Shown here: positions 1 through 5,361 of the stretch, piece after piece
Numbering within the stretch: the first letter of the stretch is position 1
Layout: each line of letters starts with the position of its first letter
From: Kouleothrix aurantiaca
GTDB lineage: Bacteria > Chloroflexota > Chloroflexia > Chloroflexales > Roseiflexaceae
NCBI GenBank assembly: GCA_001399705.1
Contig: LJCR01000151.1
Location: forward strand, 1 to 6,137
Length of the DNA: 6,137 nucleotides
Direction: 5' to 3'
Made by a program: the position numbers and the translations under genes
Notes under the pieces: model-generated
Databases searched by the model: none
What the model was told of the DNA's origin: nothing
The model's input: only the letters and a program-made list of their open reading frames with translations

Positions 1-769
1 GGATTTGCTCTTCGAGCGCCCGCAGCTCGGTCAGATCGTCGAGCACGAGTACCGTCCCAATCGTCTCATCATGCGCGCCGACCAGCGGCGAGCCATGCAG
101 CCCGAGCTGGCGGTTCTTGATGGCCACCTGGCGGTAGCCGCGCGCACCCGAGGCGAGATAGTCGCGGATCAGTTGCGGCAGCTGTGTGGTGCTGCCATTC
201 GGGCCATGGAGCAGCGCCTGGGCGGCACGATTGATGGTCGTCACGTTGCCATGGGTGTCCAGCGTCAGCACGCCACTGTCAATGCTTTCCAGGATTGAGG
301 CAATCGATGCGCGCATGCGCTCGGCAACGGCTGCCTGCGTCTGCAGCGCCGCATTCGCGGCGGCGAGCTGCTGGGCGGCCTCCTGGGCGCGCTGGCGCTG
401 ACGGCGCTCCGCGTCAGCGAGACTGCCGGCGAACGCGCCGACGAACAGAAACACGGCGTTTTCCAGCAGATCGTTGACCCCATCGTCGAGCATGATGCCC
501 CACGATAAGATGACGTGCGGGATGTAGAGGGCGCTGGCGGTCAGCGCGGTCAGCACCCCGCCGCGGCGGCCGTAGCGCACAGCGGCCACGGCAATCGGAA
601 CGTAGTAGAGGCTGCGGTAGATCGAGTGGTAGGGGATGAGGTGGATGTCGGTCAGGTAATGCAGCAGCGTCGTCCCTGCCAGCGTGATCAGCACAAACCA
701 GAGGCTGATATCGCGGAGCGCCGGGCGCACCGGAAGCGACCCTGGGGCCGATGCATCAGCAATCTGCAT
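1..769 (-). CDS. Membrane PAS sensor kinase, N-terminal part (cut by window edge)
   Basis: The minus-strand frame is open from an ATG at 767-769 to the left edge, giving 256 residues with no stop. Residues about 20-118 hold four hydrophobic segments (roughly 20-38, 52-66, 71-89, 101-117), with short polar links such as YHSIYRSLYY and VRYGRRGG typical of membrane sensor modules of bacterial kinases. Residues 119-150 are rich in Ala, Gln, Glu and Arg and look like a signalling coiled coil. Residues 152-250 fit a PAS domain: ILESIDSGVLTLD near its start, NRAAQALL in the middle, and GTVLVLDDLTELRALEEQ at the exit, which normally leads into a HisKA dimerisation helix. The HisKA and ATPase domains would lie outside the window, so kinase is inferred; a PAS-diguanylate cyclase is the main alternative. 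The ATG is the first start after an in-frame stop at 821-823; a modest GAAAGG lies about 11 nt upstream. Ligand and partner regulator are unknown. Confidence 0.82.
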   Translation of the reverse strand, partial: MQIADASAPGSLPVRPALRDISLWFVLITLAGTTLLHYLTDIHLIPYHSIYRSLYYVPIAVAAVRYGRRGGVLTALTASALYIPHVILSWGIMLDDGVNDLLENAVFLFVGAFAGSLADAERRQRQRAQEAAQQLAAANAALQTQAAVAERMRASIASILESIDSGVLTLDTHGNVTTINRAAQALLHGPNGSTTQLPQLIRDYLASGARGYRQVAIKNRQLGLHGSPLVGAHDETIGTVLVLDDLTELRALEEQI

Positions 770-803
770 ACCCTGTTTGCCTTTCACAACGGCATGTATC
801 CTG

Positions 804-832
804 ATACTACAGTTCGCGGTTTAGAGTGCCAG
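804..832 (-). promoter_or_regulatory. Possible sigma-70-like promoter of the sensor kinase gene
   Basis: Reading the minus strand, CTGGCA (827-832) and TAGTAT (804-809) are separated by exactly 17 nt and lie 35 nt before the kinase ATG. Each hexamer matches four of six consensus positions. The upper hexamer overlaps the end of the transposase remnant. This is a weak sequence match only. Confidence 0.25.
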
Positions 833-940
833 GCTTTTGAGATGGTCCTTCTTCTGTGTGCCCTCCGAGCGCGCGAAGCGCGGACCGATGCGCTCCGTCA
901 GGGCCTCCAGCGCAGATGACCATTGCATCATCGCCATCAT
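821..940 (-). pseudogene. Truncated IS701-family transposase, N-terminal remnant
   Basis: A 39-codon minus-strand frame begins at an ATG at 938-940 and ends with TAA at 821-823. An AGGAGG (947-952) lies 6 nt upstream, an excellent ribosome binding site. Residues 10-26 read EALTERIGPRFARSE-like, matching the start of IS701-type DDE transposases (typically LEAL..RI.PRFAR.EPRRRALAYLRGLL). After this match the sequence changes to GTQKKDHLKSLAL and stops, so the conserved follow-on and the whole catalytic domain are missing. Full transposases of this family are about 400 residues. The remnant is therefore the 5' end of an insertion sequence broken near 865, with unrelated sequence joined to it. 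It lies in the same frame as the kinase, 51 nt before its start, so it may be an accidental leader peptide on that transcript. The family call is from memory of the motif, without a search. Confidence 0.6.
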
Positions 941-1068
941 TATGAGCCTCCTGCCCGCGTAGGCAAGCAATCATGATACCATAGCACTTGCATGGTCGGG
1001 ATGACGCCGGTGGCCCGGTCAAAATCTGCACGATCGGTTACAAGTACATTTGCAGCCGTCACGCAATA

Positions 1069-1111
1069 AACCCAAAGGGCCGCTCATGGGGGATGAGCGG
1101 CCCTTTGGGTT
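1069..1111. terminator. Perfect 19-bp hairpin, candidate bidirectional terminator
   Basis: AACCCAAAGGGCCGCTCAT (1069-1087) is followed by five G and then its exact reverse complement (1093-1111). The stem is very stable. On the plus strand it is followed by TCTTGTAT and on the minus strand by TATTGCG, so the U tracts are weak in both directions. It is placed between the transposase remnant and the acyltransferase gene, where it would insulate divergent units, but no gene obviously ends into it. It could instead be a repeat-type palindrome. Confidence 0.55.
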
Positions 1112-1121
1112 CTTGTATAGT

Positions 1122-1137
1122 GGCATATACATTGCAC
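1122..1137 (+). repeat. 16-bp direct repeat, copy 1
   Basis: GGCATATACATTGCAC here matches GGCATCTACATTGCAC at 1267-1282 at 15 of 16 positions, 145 bp apart. Such a pair could be binding sites for a regulator of the downstream acyltransferase gene, or the scar of a small insertion. The last six bases of this copy also form the left arm of a hairpin (1132-1152). Confidence 0.5.
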
Positions 1138-1152
1138 TTTTTTGTAGTGCAA
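1132..1152 (+). repeat. Small hairpin, 7-bp stem
   Basis: TTGCACT (1132-1138) and AGTGCAA (1146-1152) are exact reverse complements around a T-rich 7-nt loop. Together with the strong hairpin just upstream and the one at 1178-1196, it makes this stretch unusually structured. The function is unknown. Confidence 0.4.
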
Positions 1153-1177
1153 AAGATGGTAGTGCCGTTGAGATGGT

Positions 1178-1196
1178 GTGTGGTGGATCACCACAC
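1178..1196 (+). repeat. Small hairpin, 8-bp stem with 3-nt loop
   Basis: GTGTGGTG (1178-1185) and CACCACAC (1189-1196) pair perfectly around GAT. There is no T-run after it, so it is unlikely to be a terminator. It may be part of a structured leader or an operator-like dyad. Confidence 0.4.
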
Positions 1197-1266
1197 CGGG
1201 CAGGCTGCGGCGCATCTTCCCGGCTTACTCGGGTCCACTACTGCATCATCGCACAACCGTATGTTA

Positions 1267-1282
1267 GGCATCTACATTGCAC
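1267..1282 (+). repeat. 16-bp direct repeat, copy 2
   Basis: GGCATCTACATTGCAC, one mismatch from the copy at 1122-1137. This copy is followed by a different sequence (GTCGTCG) and does not form the hairpin seen at copy 1. It lies 145 bp before the acyltransferase start codon. Confidence 0.5.
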
Positions 1283-1338
1283 GTCGTCGTATTATTTCAC
1301 ACACAAATGTGTCAAATAACGCAAAAGAAACTGTCTGG

Positions 1339-1370
1339 CAGTGAACAAGTGTAGAAAATATGGTTCACTG
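1339..1370. promoter_or_regulatory. Spaced 8-bp dyad, candidate operator before the acyltransferase gene
   Basis: CAGTGAAC (1339-1346) and GTTCACTG (1363-1370) are exact reverse complements separated by an AT-rich 16 nt. The arms are one and a half to two helical turns apart, as in sites for dimeric repressors. The dyad ends 56 nt before the ATG. The spacer contains TAGAAAAT, which could serve as a poor -10 element, but no convincing -35 was found. Confidence 0.35.
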
Positions 1371-1426
1371 TGGAAGGAATGGCGTCATGATTGTACTATG
1401 TCAGCGAGAGCCTGAGGGGATACGCG

Positions 1427-3952
1427 ATGGCTTCGACTGTGTCTGCGGCACCTGGCGGAAGAGAACCACAAGCTACACATATATCATATCTTCCGGGACT
1501 TGACGGGCTGCGCGCGTTTGCCGTCGCCGCGGTCATGCTCTACCACGCTGGCTACAATGTCGCAGGCGGGTATCTGGGAGTCGAATCGTTTTTTGTCCTC
1601 AGTGGATTCCTTATCACTGCGCTTTTACTCGCCGAGTTCCGGCACAGCGGGCAGATTAGTATCACGTCGTTCTGGCTGCGCCGTGCGCGCCGCCTACTGC
1701 CTGCGTTGCTGCTCACCCTCGCAGGGACGTTCACCATTACCGCCATCCTGCTACCCAACGATCTGCGATCGCTTGCAGGCGATATGTTAGCAGCGCTCGG
1801 CTATGTCATGAACTGGAAGCTCGTGCTCAGCCAGCAATCCTATTTCGATGCCCTGGACCGCCCCTCGCTGCTCCAGCACCTCTGGTCATTGGCGGTAGAA
1901 GAGCAGTTTTATCCGCTCTGGCCTCTCGTGTTTGCCTTTGGAATGCGCTTGTTGCGTCCGCTCGGCTTTCTCGCTGGCGTTATTGCCGCTGCTATTGCGA
2001 GCGCAGTGCTACTGTTCGTATTGTATCAGCCAGGGCTAGATCCATCGCGGATCTACTATGCCACGGACACGAGAGCTTCGGCATTGCTGATAGGCGCTGC
2101 GCTGGCATTGGTATGGACGCCAGGTGGCATATCCACGGTGAATCGCAGAATCGGCCTCGCCCTTGACGTCGTGGGCGCGAGCATGCTTGTAGGGCTGCTA
2201 CTCGCATACGGCTGGCTTTTCGAACAGCATCCCTTGCTCTACCGTGGTGGATTCCAGCTTGTGGCAATCGCCACAACTATCCTTATCGTCGCAACAACCT
2301 ACCCCCACGCACGATTCCTGCCGCGGCTGCTCGAATTGGGCCCGCTGCGCTGGATCGGTCTTCGCTCCTACAGTCTCTACCTCTGGCACTGGCCGATCTT
2401 CATGGTCACACGGCCGGATATCGACGTTCCCTTTAGCGGCTGGCCGCTTGAGGTACTTCGGTTTGGCCTGACAATTACGATCGCTGCTGCGTCGTATCGT
2501 TTCGTCGAGCAGCCTATCCGCAAGCACGGCGTGGCTGGGACATGGAAAGCACTATGCCGCCCGAAGAGACAACTGATGTCACGGATCATGCAGCATTACG
2601 GATCGCTGGCAACCGGGACGTGTGTGCTGCTCATCGTCATGGCCTGTGCGATTTCCATCGCGCTACGTCCCACAAACGCCGCCTCGCCACACACGCATAC
2701 TATCGCGACGGTGTTGCCAACCGCGGCGTCCGCAGCATCACCCGTCCCCACAGCACTACCTGGCAGCGCGGAAACGAATGGAAGTGCAGCGACAGGTGTG
2801 CCTCGTGACACACGGACGAACGATACGGATGTACGCGCCGCGCCCCAGACGGTCCAGCCTCCGGCAACAACGGTCACTCCTGCGCCACCGCTCGATCCCA
2901 CGCTCACGACGGAACTACAGTATCTTCTGGATCAGGCGGTTGCCGATAGCTTCGTTCCTGGTGCCGTCCTGTCAGTCAGTGTTCCAGGGTACGCGTCGTG
3001 GACGGGCGCAAGTGGCCTCGCCGACCGCGAACAGGGTCTGGCAATGGAGCCAAACACCCCCGTGCGGATCGCGAGCGTCAGCAAGATGTTTACAGCAGTC
3101 GTCGTGTTGCAGCTCATTGAAGAAGGAACCATCGAGCTGGATGCGCCAATCGCAACCTGGCTACCAGATAGTGTTCCCAACGCCGACACGATCACTGTCC
3201 GGCAGCTCCTTCAGCACACCAGCGGCCTCTATGATTATCTGGAGGACCGCAACTTTGTCGCCCAAACCCAACGCGAGCCAAATCGCGAATGGCAGCCCGA
3301 GGAACTCGTCGCCTATGCGACACGGTTTCCGCCAAACTCAGCGGGTCGCTGGGATTACTCCAGCACCAACTACGTTATTCTCGGTATGCTTGTTGAGCAG
3401 GTGACAGGTCAGCCGCTCGCACAGCAGATGCGGCAGCGCATTTTCGAGCCGCTTGGAATGCGCCAAACATTTTTTCTACCACAAGAGACGGTAGAGGGTA
3501 CACTGGCGCACGGCTATACAAAAGGAACTGACATCACAAACGCATCGATGTCATTCGCGTTTGCCACGGCCAATATTGCAACGACTGCCGAGGAACTCCA
3601 GCGATTTGGACGTGCGCTGTTTACGGAAGATCTGCTCCGGGCTGAAACACGCGATCTGATGTTTCAGTTTGTGAGTGGGCGAGGGCAATATGATATGCCT
3701 GATCTTGAGTACGGCTTAGGTGTCATGCGTAACCGGTTGCCAATCAGAGACGATGCGCAGGGACAGCCGCGCGCAAAAGGGGCAGGACTGGTCTTAGGGC
3801 ACATCGGCGGCTATGGCGGCTTTCGCGCCGCATTGTGGTATGCACCGGAGAGCAATGTAGTAATCGCGCTGAGCTTGAATCAAGCGCAGGTGGATCCGAA
3901 TGATCTTGCGACACATGTACTCGATGCCATGCTCGCACGGATAGCGAGCTAA
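1427..3952 (+). CDS. Membrane acyltransferase-3 fused to an extracellular serine beta-lactamase-like domain
   Basis: The gene encodes 841 residues from the ATG at 1427. That ATG has GAGGGGA (1414-1420) 6 nt upstream and is preferred over the in-frame TTG at 1391, which lacks a ribosome binding site. Residues about 20-372 form an OafA/YrhL-like acyltransferase-3 domain: PGLDGLRAFAV, then YH with the likely catalytic His40, LGVESFFVLSGFLI, FWLRRARRLLPA, LWSLAVEEQFY, YYATDTRASALLIG, SLYLWHWPIF and YRFVEQPIRK. It has many membrane helices and probably transfers acyl groups from the cytoplasm to a surface glycan. A further helix (about 395-413) leads to an Ala/Pro/Thr/Ser-rich linker (about 415-493). 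Residues about 495-838 are a beta-lactamase/DD-peptidase (Pfam PF00144 type) domain: Ser550-x-x-Lys553 (SVSK), Tyr644-Ser-Ser646, and His792-Ile-Gly794 in GHIGGYGGF. The usual third residue of YxN is Ser. In many OafA proteins an SGNH esterase sits at this position; here a serine hydrolase replaces it, so deacylation or peptidase/esterase activity outside the membrane is likely. The substrate is unknown. Confidence 0.9.
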   Translation: MASTVSAAPGGREPQATHISYLPGLDGLRAFAVAAVMLYHAGYNVAGGYLGVESFFVLSGFLITALLLAEFRHSGQISITSFWLRRARRLLPALLLTLAGTFTITAILLPNDLRSLAGDMLAALGYVMNWKLVLSQQSYFDALDRPSLLQHLWSLAVEEQFYPLWPLVFAFGMRLLRPLGFLAGVIAAAIASAVLLFVLYQPGLDPSRIYYATDTRASALLIGAALALVWTPGGISTVNRRIGLALDVVGASMLVGLLLAYGWLFEQHPLLYRGGFQLVAIATTILIVATTYPHARFLPRLLELGPLRWIGLRSYSLYLWHWPIFMVTRPDIDVPFSGWPLEVLRFGLTITIAAASYRFVEQPIRKHGVAGTWKALCRPKRQLMSRIMQHYGSLATGTCVLLIVMACAISIALRPTNAASPHTHTIATVLPTAASAASPVPTALPGSAETNGSAATGVPRDTRTNDTDVRAAPQTVQPPATTVTPAPPLDPTLTTELQYLLDQAVADSFVPGAVLSVSVPGYASWTGASGLADREQGLAMEPNTPVRIASVSKMFTAVVVLQLIEEGTIELDAPIATWLPDSVPNADTITVRQLLQHTSGLYDYLEDRNFVAQTQREPNREWQPEELVAYATRFPPNSAGRWDYSSTNYVILGMLVEQVTGQPLAQQMRQRIFEPLGMRQTFFLPQETVEGTLAHGYTKGTDITNASMSFAFATANIATTAEELQRFGRALFTEDLLRAETRDLMFQFVSGRGQYDMPDLEYGLGVMRNRLPIRDDAQGQPRAKGAGLVLGHIGGYGGFRAALWYAPESNVVIALSLNQAQVDPNDLATHVLDAMLARIAS

Positions 3953-4186
3953 GTGTTTACACGCCATTTGTGGCAAGGCAAACGTCGACGCGAATGGATC
4001 GCGCTGTGTTGGCCTCGCCAGAGCGGCATTGCGAGGGAGGTGTCGCAAAACGTACACCAGTGTGACAATTAGTGCATCTCACGAACGCGCAGGTGCTGGA
4101 GCAGGCTTTCACGGTGGTAGCGCGCTGCAGAACTTGTCAGATATACTATACTAGGCCATGCGTCGAGATCAGTCTGTGGAGGATGT

Positions 4187-4573
4187 ATGCGTAGCATGCT
4201 TGCGTTTACGCGCACAGTGGGGCTGCTCGGCTGTGTCTTGATCATCCTGAGCGCCTGCGGGAGCAGCGGAGCCGCAGTACCCACGACGACGGTCAGCGGC
4301 CCGGCACTGCTGTTCTTCTACACCGATAACTGAGCGCCCTGAGCGCAAACCGCGCCCATCGTGGATGGGCTTGAGCAGACCTACGGAACCCGCCTGCGCT
4401 TCATGCGCGTGGATTTCAATTCTTCGGACGGGCAGAGACTGGCCCAGGGCTATCAGGTCCGCGGGCATCTGACGATCGTGCTGATTGACAAGACGGGGAC
4501 GGCGCGAGCGACCATTGTTGGCGTCCCAACGCGCGAGCGGGTCGAGCAGGCGATCAAGGAGGTTGTGCCGTAG
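4187..4573 (+). CDS. Thioredoxin-fold lipoprotein with two in-frame TGA codons: candidate UxxU selenoprotein
   Basis: One 128-codon frame runs from ATG 4187 (GGAGG at 4178-4182) to TAG at 4571-4573, interrupted only by TGA at 4331-4333 (codon 49) and 4340-4342 (codon 52). Residues 1-24 are a lipoprotein signal: Arg2, Arg9, a hydrophobic core, and lipobox LSAC with Cys24. The mature part is an extracytoplasmic thioredoxin: FFYTDN-U-A-P-U-AQTAPIV aligns with E. coli WCGPCKMIAP, the TGAs falling on Cys32 and Cys35 and Pro57 on Pro40. The later parts also fit: FMRVDFN, then YQVRGHLTIVLIDKTG, and a final helix ERVEQAIKEVV. Coding quality is the same before and after the TGAs. Cys16 and Cys24 use TGT and TGC, so TGA is not a general Cys codon, and Trp in place of TGA would destroy the motif. 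Selenocysteine at both sites is the simplest reading and a SECIS-like hairpin follows. Two departures are odd: Asn48 replaces the usual Trp, and Leu95 replaces the cis-Pro. The alternative is a pseudogene with two nonsense mutations. Possible -10 elements (TATACT twice, 4142-4152) lie upstream without a good -35. Confidence 0.75.
4354..4370 (+). promoter_or_regulatory. Candidate bacterial SECIS hairpin for selenocysteine insertion
   Basis: GCCCATC (4354-4360) and GATGGGC (4364-4370) form a perfect 7-bp stem capped by GTG (GUG in RNA). A U-G wobble and a C-G pair can extend it below a single mismatch. The loop starts 18 nt after the second TGA and 27 nt after the first. Bacterial SECIS elements lie within the coding region, just after the UGA, with the loop about 16-37 nt away, a short stem, and a G among the first two loop bases; SelB reads a GU in the loop. 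All of these are met, so one hairpin could serve both UGAs. It lies in the codons for Ala56 to Leu62. No folding program was run. Confidence 0.6.
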
Positions 4574-4624
4574 ACGGGCGAATGATGCTGGCTATGACAG
4601 AAGAGGCCCTACTGTATAAAAGTG

Positions 4625-4652
4625 TGTTGAGTCGACATTACGAGACTCAACA
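4625..4652. terminator. Candidate shared terminator between the two convergent lipoprotein genes
   Basis: TGTTGAGTC (4625-4633) and GACTCAACA (4644-4652) make a perfect 9-bp stem with a 10-nt loop. On the minus strand it is followed by CACTTTTAT, a fair U tract for the gene ending at 4768. On the plus strand the tail is TGCGGTTCTTCTG, weaker, for the thioredoxin gene ending at 4573. Its position between convergent genes fits a bidirectional terminator. No gene was seen elsewhere between 4574 and 4767. Confidence 0.5.
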
Positions 4653-4767
4653 TGCGGTTCTTCTGTACGCGAACAAACCAGCACGGTATCTCTGGGGTAA
4701 AAGTCGCCTCGATCTGCTGGTCAGGATGTCATGGTAGACTGCTTTGTGTATGATTAGCCGGCAGATC

Positions 4768-5238
4768 CTAAAAGCGTTTCCGCAGCCCCATGACCTCGCT
4801 TATCAGACGCTGTAACACTGCCGGGAGATCATGTGAGCCTGGATCGTAGCGGATCGTGCGGCGATGGGCGCCGTAGATCGTCAGCGTGTCGCCGGCATTG
4901 GCGGGGAGCGTGACCGGGTAGGTATCAGCCAGAGTGTCCAATGCGGGGTCATTGAGCGTGGCCTGGAGTCCGGTCAGGTCAGCGGGTGCCACCGTCTTCC
5001 GCAGCGCGCCGCGATCGCCGAGGTAGAGCTGGAGACCACCGTTGCTAAACACGGTGAAATCACCTGGCAGCGTCGTCGCGGCGTCGTTCCGTTGAAGCCG
5101 CACCAGCGCTCCTGGAGGGTCGCTCGCGATTGAGGTCGTTTCACTGCCACAGGCAGCAAGTGCGAGAAGGAGGAACCCAACCACGATGCAGGCCAGCGTC
5201 AGGTTTGTCGCTACAGACTGGTTCATCCTGGGGTGCAT
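4768..5238 (-). CDS. Small lipoprotein, possibly emfourin-like
   Basis: This gene encodes 156 residues. Residues 13-30 are a signal peptide ending in a lipobox (LAAC, Cys30), so the protein should be anchored on the outer face of the membrane. The mature domain (about 45-155) has beta-strand character: VRLQRN, DFTVFSNGGLQLYLGDRG, a KTVAPADLTGLQATL helix, ADTYPV, DTLTIYGAHRRTIRYDPGS, and a final amphipathic helix DLPAVLQRLISEVMGL. This order resembles emfourin-like (protealysin inhibitor type) proteins and related small lipoproteins, in which a sugar- or protease-inhibitor function is not established for most members. The resemblance is by pattern only. The start at 5236-5238 is chosen over Met5 because GGTGG lies 6 nt before it, while nothing usable precedes Met5. 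It is convergent with the thioredoxin-like gene and ends in TAG. Confidence 0.75.
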   Translation of the reverse strand: MHPRMNQSVATNLTLACIVVGFLLLALAACGSETTSIASDPPGALVRLQRNDAATTLPGDFTVFSNGGLQLYLGDRGALRKTVAPADLTGLQATLNDPALDTLADTYPVTLPANAGDTLTIYGAHRRTIRYDPGSHDLPAVLQRLISEVMGLRKRF

Positions 5239-5252
5239 CGTTCGCCACCATA

Positions 5253-5285
5253 CGTGTGAGTATGTCGCACACGATCATTGTACCA
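5253..5285 (-). promoter_or_regulatory. Possible extended -10 promoter and dyad for the small lipoprotein gene
   Basis: On the minus strand TGGTACAAT (5277-5285) is an extended -10 (TGn plus TACAAT), about 39 nt before the start codon. No good -35 is seen, which extended -10 promoters can tolerate. Just downstream, CGTGTG (5253-5258) and CACACG (5268-5273) form a 6-bp dyad with 9-nt spacing across the likely transcription start, a plausible repressor site. CATAC/GTATG (5249-5253, 5260-5264) could also pair in the leader. Confidence 0.35.
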
Positions 5286-5361
5286 CCAGCACTAACGACA
5301 GAAATTCGCCGATAGACTACCTGGGGTTTATTGCCCCGATCGCTCACTTAACGATGCTGGC

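Larger units (their letters stand above)
941..1426. other. Noncoding region upstream of the acyltransferase gene
   Basis: No frame here looks coding on either strand: open frames are short, overlap one another and lack ribosome binding sites. The left part (941 to about 1030) is probably the untranslated left end of the degraded insertion sequence. The rest is AT-richer than its neighbours and holds a perfect 19-bp hairpin, two smaller hairpins, a spaced direct repeat and a dyad just before the acyltransferase gene. No tRNA-like T arm or known riboswitch core was recognised. Confidence 0.6.

Noticed and set aside
807..1031. 74-residue minus-strand open frame across the insertion remnant
   Set aside because: It uses a different frame from the AGGAGG-preceded ATG and does not show the transposase motif.
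1175..1250. Possible tRNA
   Set aside because: A GC-rich hairpin and GGTCCACT catch the eye, but there is no T-arm motif, anticodon stem or acceptor pairing.
1391..1426. TTG start at 1391 adding 12 residues to the acyltransferase
   Set aside because: No ribosome binding site precedes it, whereas GAGGGGA is well spaced before the ATG at 1427.
2622..3404. 260-residue plus-strand open frame
   Set aside because: It lies wholly inside the acyltransferase/beta-lactamase gene in another frame, with Ser/Arg-rich low-quality sequence.
4361..4573. Stand-alone 70-residue gene starting at GTG 4361
   Set aside because: It is the C-terminal half of the thioredoxin-like protein read from the codon after the candidate SECIS stem; there is no ribosome binding site and the fold would lack its active site and first strands.
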